A stretch of 64,000 nt of DNA from Emydura subglobosa (GCA_007922225.1 ML679958.1:51416838-51480837), one strand, 5' to 3'. Counted from the stretch's first letter, positions 22,260 to 33,545 are shown. Notes: generated from the sequence alone by a model not told the origin. Numbers and translations are program-made.

Positions 22260-23345
22260 TCAGGCTGGCGCTCGGACCACTTCCCCAGGGTTAGTCTGTA
22301 TCCAGTGCTGCACCAGGGTGGTCTGCCCCGCTATTGCAGTGAAGATCTTGGAGAATGCCTCCAGAAGGTTTCTGGCCTGCTTCAGCTGTCCCTCGGTAAG
22401 GGTGTCACCAAGCAGAGGTTCCGGGGGATCACCTGGCTCCAGGACCTGCGGCCCCAGTTCAGATTCTGGGGGGTATGGTGCGATCATTAGCACTTCCTGT
22501 TCGCACCAGGATTTCAGTAGATTTATATGGTAAGTTTGTCTGGTTTTCCTGCGGTCGGGTTGGTGGATCCCATAAGTGACAGGGCCCATCTGGTGGACGA
22601 CTTCATATGGCCCCAGCCACCAGGCCAGCAGTTTAGACTCCTTGGAGGGAGCAGTATGAGGATGTGGTCTCCTGGGTGGAAGGTTCTGGTGCATGCTCCC
22701 TGGTTATTCGTTCGAGCTTGGGCCCCTTGGGCATCTTGGAGATTTTCTCTAGAGAGCATCCCAGCCTGGACCAAATGGTCTTGCAGATTGAGGACATACT
22801 GTCGTAGTCCTTGAGACCAGGAGGAGATCTGTTCCCAAGTCTCCCTTACGAGGTCGAGTATACTGCGGGATTGACAGCCATACAGTATCTGAGAAGGAGA
22901 GAATTTGGTCGAGGCATGGAACACCTCATAGATGGCCAGGAGCAGGGGAGGGATTAGCTTATCCAGTGGCGTAGCTCTTCAGGGGACCTGGGGTATCACC
23001 AACTGAGACCGAGGTTTCCTGGTCTGAGGATCCCGTTTAATTCAATACAAGCAATCATTCCGGAGTTCAAAGTGGGGCCATTGGTTGGGCCCGTCTGGGC
23101 TGGTGGCGACCCCCTCCACGAAGGCAAGTTGCTTGTAAGCCCGACTCAGAATGGGGTCCTCCTATTGGTCCTGGCAAAAGTCCCCCAGGATGCCCTGGGA
23201 CAGGTCATCTCCCTCCAACGGGCTGGGTGAAGCGTTGTTGGTGGCTGCCTGGTGGCCAAGCAGTGCTGGTGTTGCCTTGGGCTCCTGGTTTTCCTGTGTG
23301 GGGGATTCACCCTGAGAGGGTACCCTGGTAAGGACTACCTGCATG
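22260..23345 (-). pseudogene. Integrase remnants of gypsy element 1, core deleted
   Basis: Between 23345 and about 22985 the reading resembles the linker and N-terminus of integrase ('EDPILSRAYKQLA', 'QWPHFELRND'). From 22960 it jumps to the C-terminal part ('HASTKFSPSQILYGCQSR', 'DLVRETWEQ'), then 'WWLGPYEVVHQMGPVTYGI' and 'KTRQTYHINLLKSWC' in another frame (22694-22260). The zinc finger and the segment that should carry the first two DDE residues are absent, so several hundred bases were deleted near 22980. The chain leads straight into the reverse transcriptase. Confidence 0.8.
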
Positions 23346-23389
23346 GGAAGTTCACGATGTGCAATGGCCTCCAGGACACGGATGAATTC

Positions 23390-23890
23390 TGGCCAGTCCC
23401 GGCTGAGGATAATAGGATTATAGGATAATAGGGTAGAGCAGACTAGTGGCTACACCCACAGACATCACTGAGGTCACCCCCCCAAAAGTCAACGAGATGG
23501 GACAGGTGGGGTATTCCCTCACATTCCCATAAACACATTGGAGGTGGACCCATCCTAGGGTCCCTCTGCCTGTTGGGACCAGCTCCCGGCATATCAGTGT
23601 CTGTCCGCATCCCGAGTCTACTAACACCTGCACTTGCTGGTTGGCCTGCCCCACAGGGATAGTCACTTTGGCGGTTCAACGTCATCGGGCTCGCCCTTCT
23701 CCAGTGCACACCTGGCCAAACAAGCAGTCCATAGCAGGGCATTGCTGTTGTAGGTTGCCGTAATGGCCACAAGTGAAGGAGGTGCCGACCTCAGGGGTAC
23801 CCGCCCAGGCTTCAGTTCTGTGGGGGCAGTCTGAAAAGTCCTGTGGCACCAGTCTTGTCTCTCAACCATGCCCGGTGGGTGCTCCATGGG
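23390..23890 (-). pseudogene. Protease and zinc-knuckle region of gypsy element 1
   Basis: The frame at 23666-23418 contains 'VQVLVDSGCGQTLI', the aspartic protease DSG active-site loop, about 25 residues after its apparent start, and 'FGGVTSVMSVGVA' later, resembling the flap region. Upstream (23887-23700) Cys-rich text in more than one frame looks like a decayed CCHC knuckle from the end of gag. Frameshifts separate it from gag and from integrase. Confidence 0.75.
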
Positions 23891-24720
23891 CTGCTGGGGT
23901 CAGGGGGCCAGAGGTCAACAGTGACTGCTTCCGGTAGGCAGGCTTGTCCTGGAGGGGCAAAGTTGGCGGGGTGGAGTCACTGATACTGGAGGGTTCCAGC
24001 CTGTCGTAGGGACCCCTGGAGACGCTGAGGCCTCAGCTGTTAAGAAGTTTTCCATGGGGCATACAGCTTCCCTCAGCATGGTGGGAGGAACTGCTCGGTG
24101 ACAATCTGGTCAGTGAAATTCGTGGCCAAGCATTGCTCAGGCTGCAGCCACCACCAGCACACGTCCTTCAGTTCCCAGGCCACTGCCTGGGACCAGGCCC
24201 CTGACGGGTACATCTTCCCCCAGAACCAACACCAAAAGGTTTTGGGACTAATGTTCAATGCATCTAGGATGGTTGACTTTACGACCTGGTATTCGTGGGT
24301 CTGCTCTTCAGAGAGGGCCTGATAGGCCGCCTGGGGAATACCTGTTAAATAGGGGGCCAATGGGGTGGCCAACTGCACAGAGGCCCAGCCTGTGGCTGAG
24401 GTGACGCATTCAAAAGTTATCAAGAATGCCTCAGAGTCGTCTTCAGGCCCCAGTTTGGTAAGGCGGAGTGGCACTGGGGCACCAACTGGAGCCATGGTCC
24501 CGCCAGTGGCAGCGCTGCTGGGGCTGGACAGCAGAGCAGCCAGCTGCTGGACGCACTACTGCTGCTGTTCTGCTGTTAAGTACCCAGTTACCAGATTAGC
24601 TGCTGTTGTTCGGCAACCAGGGTCTGTACCAATTGCTGCTGCTGCTGAAGTTGGGCAGCTTGTTGTTGTTGTTGGGTCTTGCTCCACCACTGCATCAGCT
24701 CTCCAGGTCCATCATGATTC
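23891..24720 (-). pseudogene. Gag of gypsy element 1, SCAN-related
   Basis: The 141-codon frame from 24495 begins near 'LTKLGPEDDSEAFLITFE' and continues with 'WASVQLATPLAPYLTGIPQAAY' and 'YQVVKSTILDAL', the layout of the capsid-type domain shared with vertebrate SCAN domains. Upstream, 24585-24690 encodes a glutamine-rich stretch (CAG/CAA runs on the minus strand), seen as an N-terminal Q-rich region in such gags. The likely initiation codon lies near 24715, but frameshifts make the start uncertain. Confidence 0.75.
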
Positions 24721-24768
24721 GCTGAGGCAAGGGGAAATCAAACCTCCTTGTCATTAAGGGGCAATCGC

Positions 24769-24786
24769 TGCCCGCATTCTCCACCC
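24769..24786 (-). promoter_or_regulatory. Primer-binding site of gypsy element 1, tRNA-Ala
   Basis: On the plus strand 'tgcccgcattctccaccc' matches the 3' end of a vertebrate tRNA-Ala including its CCA, except for the last base. It touches the LTR edge at 24787 with no spacer, which also fixes the LTR end. Confidence 0.8.
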
Positions 24787-25833
24787 TGTATAAACGTTCC
24801 CCGGTGTGGGTTGGGGGGAGAGTCCCTCCCTTGGTGTCAGTCTCCAAGAGAGGCCACACCTCCCAGCCGCTGTGTCCTGTGGGGAGGCTTAAGTTACAGG
24901 GGGGAAAACTAGCAGTGCTGGGCCTCTTCAGACTAGCTGGGCAATCCCAATGCCCTGGGCCCCAACCCTCAGTCAGGGCAATCAAGCAGTCTGTGGCCCG
25001 GGCCCTCAGTCAGGGCCGGGCAGGCCAAGTGAATAGTCTCTAGATCTATGTAGGATGAGCAAACAGTCTAAGGCCAAGCTCTCAGGCAGGGTGAGCAAAC
25101 AGTCTAAGGCCCAGGCCCCCAAGCAGGGTGGGGCAGGCAGTGTAAATAGTCTATGACCGTAGGCAGGGTGAGCAAACAGCCAAGGCCCAGGACCTCAGGC
25201 AGGACAATCACCACAAGGTTGAGGTAGAAGGGGGTGGAGGGGAGGGAGAGGGCCATAGGGCCATCCAACTCCACTGTGTCCCAGCCCAGGGCCCTGGCAG
25301 CAAGGCTCCATCTGAAACTCGCTGACTTGGCTGCAGGTCACAACACAACTGGACTGTCACCTGGCTTCCCTGGGCTCCTTCCATCCCCCCTTTCCCTGGA
25401 GCACCTGGCTCTCGGAGTCACCCTCAGTCCCTTTGGGGTACTCAGCTAAGGGTAGGTTCCACAGCCCCTCGATATCATCAACAGGTGGCAGGTCCAGCAG
25501 CTCCTCGAGGTCACCAGAGGATGGCAGCTCCTCTAGGTCGCAGGGCCCAGGTATCTGCTCTGGTTTGCAGAGCTCAGACAGCTCCGGCAGGGCCTCGGGC
25601 CTCCAGTTGGCAGCCTCTCCTCATGGCAGCAGTTAGGCTCAGGCCCCAACACCAAGGGAGAGATATCCTTCTCCCTCAGCCATCCTCCCTCAACTGAGGT
25701 GGAAGGCCCGCCTTTTATACTTCTCCCTCCTGTCCCGCCTCTCTACTTCCAGTCAGGGTTCTGCTCCCCAGAGAAGGGTTGGCCGTCCTTCACTGTCAAT
25801 CTCCGAGGGAGGCCACACCTCCTGGCCACTACA
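24787..25833 (-). repeat. 5' LTR of gypsy element 1
   Basis: 1047 bp, plus-strand ends TGTATAAACG and GGCCACTACA. A TATA-like box ('ccttttatac', 25711) places the promoter on the minus strand. Its left end holds an extra copy, at 24838-24872, of the block 'gaggccacacctcccagccgc' that normally marks the other end of the LTR, so part of U3 is repeated in U5. Confidence 0.85.
25045..25210 (-). repeat. Tandem units inside the 5' LTR
   Basis: A unit such as 'gagcaaacagtctaaggccc...ctcaggcaggg' repeats about three to four times here, but about once in the 3' LTR (around 20225). The arrays account for much of the LTR length difference. Confidence 0.75.
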
Positions 25834-25935
25834 ACCTCCAAAGAGTTTATAACCTAAATGTGAAACAAGAGACAACAAATGTTTACAGATAGATGGACAG
25901 GAGAGGACAAGGAAACAATGAGACAATATAACTTG
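25834..25935 (+). repeat. Ancient interspersed repeat, copy 2, right half
   Basis: 'aaagagtttataacctaaat' through 'ggacaaggaaacaatgagac' continues the repeat interrupted at 20132. The first bases ACCTC repeat the target site with one change. Confidence 0.7.
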
Positions 25936-28300
25936 ATTTATTGTTGTTAATTTATTTTCTCCTTTGTGTTCCCATGTAACAAGATCTATTAATTAAAGAG
26001 GCATGATTGGCTTATTTGGTCTTATGTCATTAAATATGGTTTCAACCCATCATGATTCCCCCTGCCCAGAACCACATGGAGCTTCTCTACATGACAGCCG
26101 TTCTTCACAGCAGCAGCAATGGTGAAGGCAGGTGATTGTTTCTGGCCTTTGCTAGCACACTTTGGCTGTGGTGTGTTGGAGATCAGGCCCCTCTTGTAGT
26201 GGGCTGTGTAAGCAGTTGGGAATGGTCCTTTGATTTTGAATTGGGTTGGAGCGGGGTGTCAGGTGCGGGAGTAGAATCTCTCCCCTCCCTTATGTTAGAG
26301 GGAAAACTGGGATTCCTTTGTGTGACTGGGGAGCAGGAGGATAGAATGGATTCCCACTCAGTGCTGCAACATCTTGGCCACATCACTTCTCCCACTGAGC
26401 TTCACGAGCTGCTGAAGCAACCAGCTGGGAGTGGAAAGAAAATTAAGGACCACACGTATCACACCACCCTGTGTTTCCCTACCAGTCCCTCCTTGCAGCA
26501 GCTTTCGTGACTGACAGTTATAGGTTTACCCGCAGTGCAGCAGCTGGCTCTGTCCAAAGCTGAAGCCCAGTCAGAACCTTTTAACTACCAGAGCCGGACA
26601 CAGAGTTTTTGGGTGGGCTTGCAAAACAGCTTATTGCTCCCAGTATAATCAATTCCTGTTGACCACAATCACACCACTGGGTTTCATGGTCTGGCCTTTG
26701 AAAAGCACTTCACATTTTCCTCCTGATCCAAAGCAGAGCAACCTGAAAATTATGAACAGTTCTTAGTGTCTAATAAATATAGCATCAATCAGAACATAGA
26801 GCAGAATTAATGGACCAACCACTCTGTTTGGGAGAGGGAAGACAGGCTCTCTAGGAAACCTTTTCCTTCATCTTTGATTTTAATTGGATTGCAGTGGGTG
26901 CAAGTAGTACTAAATAAGGCTTATTCTCTATAAACCAATCATTTTTCTACATTTGTTTAAATTTGCAAGAGCAAATTAGAACATGCCACCCTAACATGCT
27001 ATCCTTCCACTCTCGGCCAACTTTTGCACAAGGTCAAATGACAAGATGGAGGCACTGCTCTAGCTCTTCATCAAGACATAAGGGCAGAGACATCCCTTTT
27101 GCACTGCATATGGAAGCCCTACACCATCCTTGAACAGGATAAACTAATTGGAAGCCAGAGGAGACATTTCTGGGTCAAGGATTTCAAAGCTCCAGTGGCC
27201 TCCAAATCTTGCATATACGTTGCTGGAGAAAAATGGCAACTATCCCATTGCCTTGGCTGATACAATAGCTGGTACAAAATAGAGTTTCTTGAATGAATCA
27301 CATTTATCCCGAGCAGTGCTTAGTCCCCCCGATGAACCTCAGTTGAATTAGTTTGTATGTGGGAAAACTTATCATTCCTATCTGCAGTTTTGCAGTTTTA
27401 GCATATGCTTTTGAAATGGGAAGTTTGGGCTCCTGAATTTGCTCCAGTCTTTACTAAGATCTACTTATAAGGTCTGAATGAAAAAGTGTGAACAACTACC
27501 AAACCCTCTTTGCATGAAGAGAAAAGCAAAACTAAATAAGAAGTAAAAGAAGAAAGAAAGAAGTTTCTCTTCAGCTAATGCCAAACATCAATTTAGTTTC
27601 TTCTCATTTGAGGACCCACTTTGTATTAATTTTTCTTTTGACGTTACAGGAAACAGAACATGCCTCAGGCTGCATCTTTTAAAGCACATTTCAGAGATGC
27701 CTTGTCTATAATTGTTAGTTGTCACAAGGTTGGTTGGTTCTTGGCTTACATTTTGCAAAAAGAGAAATCTGAACAAACATTATTTTAAAAACCATGATGA
27801 GATACTGTACCAAATTTTCATTCACGCTTGCATTTCTGCCTGATGATATAGCATTCCTTCTCTGCGTGAATGAGATATATACATAAAGGTACATTTAAAG
27901 GGGGAAAATATCTGTTTGAAAAAGAAAATTGCCCAATAGTTTCAAAATGCAGTATGAAAGTTTATATGCCTGAAAAATAAATCCATATAATTCCATGTTT
28001 TTCCTCACACCCACACCATAAGAGAAACAAAACTAGTAGAAAATTTAAAATGAAAAACAGGAATAATTTAAGTTGGGGCTGAAGGAGATTTGTTAGAGCG
28101 GGGTACTGGTAGTCAGGATGGGTAGATTTTAGTTCTCACTTTGCCACCTCATCTTGGGCTCTGTCCATACTACAATTCCTATGAATTTGTAACCACTTAG
28201 TGATATTGTTGGGTCTGTATGTGGCTTCTGTCCACACATCACATGGTGAAATGGAAGATTAAATTGTAAATAGAGTCTTGACAAACAGAAGGTTAGAGTC
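25936..28300. other. Unassigned intergenic sequence
   Basis: No supported gene or named repeat. A GC-richer patch at 26100-26520 gives a 124-codon plus-strand frame, but it has no domain or splice context and the opposite strand is also open there. AAG-rich sequence occurs near 27545. Confidence 0.5.
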
Positions 28301-28308
28301 AGAATGTC

Positions 28309-28740
28309 TGTGCTAGCTAAAATAAGATGCTAGGGTCAGTGGACAAGATAATCCTGGAATACAAAGATCTGGTTCTACATGAACAGCACATGGACAGAGC
28401 ATGTTCTAAAGGGAGTGATTCATAAAAAGTAACCAAGACAATCCAAAAATGTGGTGTAATGTATAGGAAATGAAACGTAATATACCTAAAGGAAGAGGTT
28501 GTCTGTGTAATTTTGTATGTGTGGTACACTATATACCCACCCTCTACACTTGAGTCTGATCAACTCAGCATAGCTTTGCTGTATGCCAAATAAAGGAACC
28601 TGAGTGATGAAATCCAGAGTCGAACGGACTGCTTTGGATCCTAGAGAACTGGATGAATTATTATCCCAGAACTGGACAAAGTGTTTGGATAACCAAATGG
28701 AAAAGTTCTTGGAGAGAGTCCCAACACCATGGTAGTGAAC
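28309..28740 (+). repeat. Probable degraded LTR
   Basis: Promoter-like order is seen on the plus strand: 'cactatatacc' (TATA-like, 28528), then 'gccaaataaagg' (AATAAA, 28586), with a TG start near 28309. No duplication or second LTR was found, so the ends are approximate. Confidence 0.45.
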
Positions 28741-28854
28741 CATGTTTCAATACACCAAAAGCCTACATGCTACATGGTGATTTTCCTGTATTCTATTTTT
28801 GTAACTGATTTGCTAGTTCTCTTTCCTCCCAGCTCTCTGCAATAGCACATATTA

Positions 28855-29144
28855 GGCCTGGTCTACACTGCTGGCGTCGTCAATGGGAGATATGCAAGCT
28901 ACATACCAAAATTTGCATATCTCCCGCTCACTTATTAACTTTCACTTCACTGTGCTGTGTCCAAAGGAAACTCCCTCTGGTCAACACAGCATTACTCTTT
29001 TCGGGTGGGTGGGTGGGGGGGGATTTACAGCATTGCCGGAAAGCACTTCTGGGATCAATTGTGCGAATCTCCACTGCCCACTCAATTGATTCTGCTGCAT
29101 CGATTCATGGAGCACAACTCAGAGGAATCAGTGTAGACATACCC
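28855..29144. mobile_element. PIF/Harbinger-like MITE (290 bp)
   Basis: Termini 'ggcctggtctacact' and, in reverse complement, 'gggtatgtctacact' form imperfect terminal inverted repeats sharing TCTACACT. Both sides carry TTA (28852-28854 and 29145-29147), the target duplication typical of PIF/Harbinger. No transposase is encoded, so it would have moved with enzyme supplied elsewhere. A similar non-autonomous family is common in turtles and crocodilians. Confidence 0.75.
28885..28925. repeat. Perfect 13-bp inverted repeat within the MITE
   Basis: 'gggagatatgcaa' (28885-28897) pairs perfectly with 'ttgcatatctccc' (28913-28925) around a 15-bp loop. Confidence 0.9.
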
Positions 29145-29147
29145 TTA

Positions 29148-29508
29148 GAGTGCATTGACCTATATGATACTAATGTCATTGTGTCAAAATATCCTCCAGG
29201 CACTCTCTCTCTTGATGAGGCATTTTGGCGTAGCTGCCAAAACTTAAGATATTAATAAAACACAATTAAGTAGTATGTTAGATGCAAACATGCAACATTT
29301 GATGGCAAAAAATGTTGCTGTGTGGATAAAAGATGAACAATGTTACCTGTATCTGGTTACAGTGACTGTACTTCTAGCCAGTTACAGAACCACAATTAAA
29401 ATCTACAGTATCGACAGGGTCTAAACTTCAGTATTATGCCAGTTTCCTCCCTCTGTAAGATGAGTATATATGACACTTCGGAGTACAACCAAAACCAGTA
29501 AGGGGGTT
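29148..29508. other. Unassigned sequence
   Basis: No feature was recognised. A G-rich 'agtaagggggtt' directly before the TG at 29509 could be a polypurine tract if the following LTR element is on the plus strand. Confidence 0.4.
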
Positions 29509-30239
29509 TGTCATCAGCTGCCCTGCACCTCTGGTTGCCTTAAATGCTAAGCTGCTATGGCTCACCGTCCTGACCCTAACAGCCTGCACAACGGCATGCA
29601 TGCCATTCCCTGGCTTTCGCAGCCTTTGTTACTTGTAGCAGGGTGACCACAAAACGCCCCCAATCCCAAATTTCCCCCAAACCATCTGCTCAATATGACA
29701 ATCTGCTTGGGTTCCCAGAATTGTGAGTTCCTGTTATTCTCTCAGCCTCAGCGAGTGAGAATTTTGCTTCTCCTAAGCAGTGTGACAAATCCCTGACACA
29801 CCAGTTTGTCTGCCTTGCCAGCAAACTCCTCAAGCCTCTGTCAGTCCAAACCTTGCCTTGCAGGTAACAGCGTACCCCAACGCCCAAGCTCCCAAGTTCC
29901 CATGCCCTCTCTTGGAATGTTTACAGAATTTATTAAATTCATTGCTGCTTTAAAGAGATAATATATTGCAGCTCATTAAGTTAACTGGGGTTTGACAAAC
30001 GTATTTCAATTGACAGCACTCAAATGGTGTACAATAAAAGTAAAACACGTTTATTTATCATAGAAGATTAGGGTTGGAAAGAACTTCAGGATGTCATCTA
30101 ATCCAATGCCCTGCTCAAAGCAGCCAACCCCAACTAAATCAGGGCTTTGTCAAGCCACACCTTAAACACCTGTAAGGATGGAGATTCCACCACCTCCCTA
30201 GGTAACCCATTCCAGTGCTTCACCACCCTCTACCACCAT

Positions 30240-30800
30240 TCACCACCCTCCTAGTGAAAAAGCTTTACCTAATATCTGACCTAGACCTCTCCCACCGCCA
30301 CTTGAGGCCATTGCTCTAGTTCTGTTATCTACCACCAATGAGGACAGCCTAACTCTATTCTCCCTGGTACCCCCTTTCAGGTAGTTACAGACTGATATCA
30401 AATCCCCCCTCATTCTTCTCTTCTGCAGACTAAATAAGCGTAGTTCCCTCAGCCTCTCCACATAAGTCATGTGCTTCAGCACTCTAATAATTTTTGTTGC
30501 TCTCCGCTGGACTCTTTCCAATTTGTCCACATCCTTTGTGTAGTGGGGGGCCCACAACTGGGCACAGTACTCCAAATGAGGCCTCACCAGTGCCAAATAG
30601 ACGGGAATAATCACTTCCCTCAATCTGCTGGCAATACTCTTACTAATGCAGCCCAGTATGCTGTTAGCCTTCTTGGCAGTAAGGGAACACTGTTGACTCA
30701 TATCCAGCTTCTTGTCCACCATAACCCCAGATCTTTTTCTGCAGAACTGCTGCTTAGCCAGTCGGCCCCCAGTCTGTAGCAGTGCATGGGACTCTTCCAT
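30240..30800 (-). pseudogene. CR1 ORF2 C-terminal domain
   Basis: The 187-codon frame contains '[20 protein letters not shown]', '[20 protein letters not shown]', '[12 protein letters not shown]' and '[19 protein letters not shown]', and closely parallels 16810-17301. In an intact element it would follow the catalytic domain in frame. A frameshift near 30830 separates it from 30857-31117. It cannot act on its own. Confidence 0.9.
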
Positions 30801-30856
30801 CCTAACTGCAGGACTCTGCTCTTGTCCTTGTTGAACCTCATCAGATTTCTTTTAGC

Positions 30857-31117
30857 TCAATCCTCCAATTTGTCTAGGTCCCTCTGTATCCTATCCATGC
30901 CCTCCAGTGTATGTACCACTCCCTCCAGCCTAGTGTCATATCCAAACTTGCTGAGGATGCAATCCACCCCATCACCCAGATTATTAATGAAGATGTTAAA
31001 CAAAACCGGCTGCAGCACTGACCCTTGGGGCACTCCACTTGTGCCTGTCTGCCAACTAGACATTGAACCGTTGAGCACCAATGATCTAGCCAGTTTTCTA
31101 TCCATCTTATAGTCCAT
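30857..31117 (-). pseudogene. CR1 ORF2 reverse transcriptase fragment
   Basis: The 87-codon frame contains '[20 protein letters not shown]' (RT motif, intact SGVPQGS) and 'LSKFGYDTRLEGVVHTLEG', where the expected ADDTK box now reads GYDTR, so one active-site Asp is lost. Upstream, another frame continues the domain to 31354 ('KAFDMVSH'-type text in the nucleotide reading near 31180). The element is truncated beyond that. Confidence 0.88.
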
Positions 31118-32302
31118 TTATCCAACTATACTTCTTTAACTTGCCGATAAGAATACTGTGGGACACCATATCAAAAGCTTTGATAAAGTCAAGTTATATC
31201 ATGTCCACCGCTTTCCCCATATCCACAGAGCCAGTCATCTCATCATAGAAGGCAATCAGGTTGGTCAGACATCACTTGCCTTTGGTGAATCCATGCTGAC
31301 TGTTCCTGTTCACCTTCCTGTCTTCCAAGTGCCTCAAAATGAATTTAACAAGAAGACACAGGATTAAATGATACCAAATATAAGAAGTAAAGATAGAAGT
31401 GGTTACAAACAAAAAAAAGGAAAAAAAATTCTAAGGCTAAAACTTAACTTCAGCAATTTACAATCTTTGCCTAAGCAGGTTTATCGCCTATATTCAGATC
31501 CCAGAGACTTCAACCACTTGGATGAAGGTCCCAACGTTCACTGATCCTATTACAAGAGATGGGCAGGCTTCCTGATGTTCTTCCCTTCCTGTAGCCTTCC
31601 CATCCCCCTGCTAATTTGTGTGTAAATGGGACATTCATTGTTTTGATTCCATAATCCTTAATTAGCATTGAACACAGGTAGATAGTTGCCTTCCCTCATG
31701 TTTGGGAGAATACCTATTTCTCCTTGTGGTTTGGTTACAGACTTTAAAGCATAATATCAGTGAGTATTCGTAATTCCTTATTTCACAACTATATTAATCA
31801 CCAGTGTGTCACAAGCTTTCATAAAAGACCTTACTCAATACACTTTTATAATACAGTAATATTGTATACAATCAGTTGCTTAGCATTTGAGGTTCAGATC
31901 TTCTGTCTTTATAGCCCAGTAAACCTTTGAAATTTATTATTTGAAAAGTAAACCCAAACCAAGCTTCTCTCTCCTGCTCAAGTATAGACACCATACTGTT
32001 TTCCCGAAGTTTATTGGCCCTGATTCAAGAGGAAGGAAGGCTCTCTGGGGGCACAGTCTCTTTCTCCCATGGTGACTGTAAAGTATACATCTTTCCCCAC
32101 TTGCTCTCCTGATGGCTTTTTTTACCTTATATGTAAATATATCCTCATTGTCTCAGTCAAATGACCTAGCTCGTCAGATGAGTAAATACTCAGTCCTCCT
32201 GCTAAAGCAGACTATGTGTATGCATTGCTTGTCAAACACATTTTAAGAACGTAATTCTAGCACATATTTATAAGCCTTTGTATAGATCCAGTACACACAC
32301 CA

Positions 32303-33380
32303 TGTCATGCTGGCTGGATTGGGGGGGCACTTATTATATTGTTTAACATCAGTATGTCAAAATCATAATAATTCATGTGAGATATGCCATGTCAGGTACT
32401 GTTGGAAAGGCTATAATGTGCTAAGTAAGTTGCTAATGTTTATGTTCATGTGTTATATATATAATGGAAGTTATGGATATGTTTGATATATCTGTATTTC
32501 AAATTGTGCTGTATCTGGGCGACACCCCAGACAGGATGGCTGTAGCACTAGCCTACTTAATGGCCCATTAAGAAATTCACAGGTACAGGGGGCCTAAGGG
32601 GAGAAGCCAGGAATATACCTGATGAGTCACCAGGACTTACTCATGTGACCCTGGACTCCATCTTATTCCTGTAAAATTCCACAAGCAGCATGGCAAAGCC
32701 CAAAGGACATAAAAGGCAGCTGTACCACATCCATTTTGTCTTCAGTCGTCTTCAGCCTTCAGCCACCTACCTACCTCTGGATCAACTCATCTACAACTGA
32801 ACTGAAGCTGTGAAACAAAGGACTGAGACCCATCCAGGTACTGGATGAACATCAGAGGAACTATACAAGCTTGCAAACTCCACAATTCTACTAGAAACCT
32901 TATATATATGGACTTTCAAATCATTTGTATGTGTCTGATTGCTTTAATCCTTTAACATTTCTCTTATAGTTTGTTTCTTTCTTTTTATAATAAACCTTTA
33001 GTTGTAGTTACTAAAAGATTGGCTGGCAGCGTGGTATTTTGGGTAAGATCTAAACTTACATTGATCTGGTACTGTGGCTGATCCTTTGGGGTCAGGAGAA
33101 ATCTTTTTGGTAAAGAGCATAGAGTTTTAAATAACTGATCTCTTTACTGGACCTAGTGGCTGATTGGGAGCCGAAGACTAAAATGCAGTAAAGGGGGCTG
33201 TGTATATTTTTATTTTGGCTTCTTGATAACCAGTGTGGGGAATCAGAAGCACTGTTTGTGGCTAGTTGGGAAGTCTGACTTCAATGTCACCCACCAGTGC
33301 TGGGAGAATCTGCTCTCCTTTTACAGCCTGCCCTGACCTTGGCATTTTCAGGTGGCTACCCTAGGCACGGATGGGTCACA
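32303..33380 (+). repeat. Solo LTR, family 2 copy B
   Basis: 1078 bp, starts TGTCATGC, ends GGGTCACA, with a perfect 5-bp duplication CACCA (32298-32302 and 33381-33385). Full-length match to 7380-8552, with TATA-like 'gacataaaagg' (32708) and 'ataataaacc' (32988). It lies inside an older LTR element whose text resumes at 33386. Confidence 0.88.
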
Positions 33381-33545
33381 CACCACACAATGATTTTCAG
33401 GACCAGTGCGTTACCAGTTTGTATACGATACCTTCAATGACACCTTTTAAACAGAAGTTATGACAACAATGTGGTTGGTGTAGTGCATGTGTAAAGCTTG
33501 ACAAGAATTGCTCACACAGAGTAGAGAACCATCAGTGGGCTTTTG

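Larger units (their letters stand above)
20133..25833 (-). mobile_element. Gmr1-like Ty3/gypsy retrotransposon, element 1 (5.7 kb)
   Basis: Two LTRs (20133-20983 and 24787-25833) enclose gag, protease, a damaged integrase, reverse transcriptase and RNase H, all on the minus strand and in that order. The insertion splits an older repeat and is flanked by ACCCC/ACCTC. A purine tract precedes the 3' LTR and a tRNA-Ala-type primer site follows the 5' LTR. Integrase lying before the reverse transcriptase is the hallmark of the Gmr1 group. The two LTRs differ in length by about 200 bp, and every gene is broken, so the copy is old and inactive. Confidence 0.9.
30058..31354 (-). mobile_element. CR1 LINE, 5'-truncated, inserted in an older LTR element
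   Basis: The minus strand runs from about 31354, in the reverse transcriptase, to the CR1 tail at 30058 ('tcatagaagattagggttgg', normally tcatagaatc...). The host sequence on both sides shares 'attta'. It is about 170 bp longer at the 5' side than the CR1 at 16641 and belongs to a close subfamily. Confidence 0.88.
29509..33545. mobile_element. Older LTR element, split by two later insertions
   Basis: Three pieces (29509-30057, 31355-32302 and 33386 to about 33545) read as one decayed LTR-type element. It is interrupted by the CR1 at 30058-31354 and by the solo LTR at 32303-33380. AATAAA-type signals occur on both strands near 30036-30056, so orientation is open. The left end is proposed at TGTCATCAGC (29509); the right end could not be fixed. 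Confidence 0.45.

Noticed and set aside
26136..26510. 124-codon plus-strand frame after gypsy element 1
   Set aside because: The reverse strand is open over the same stretch, and the peptide has no domain or splice context.
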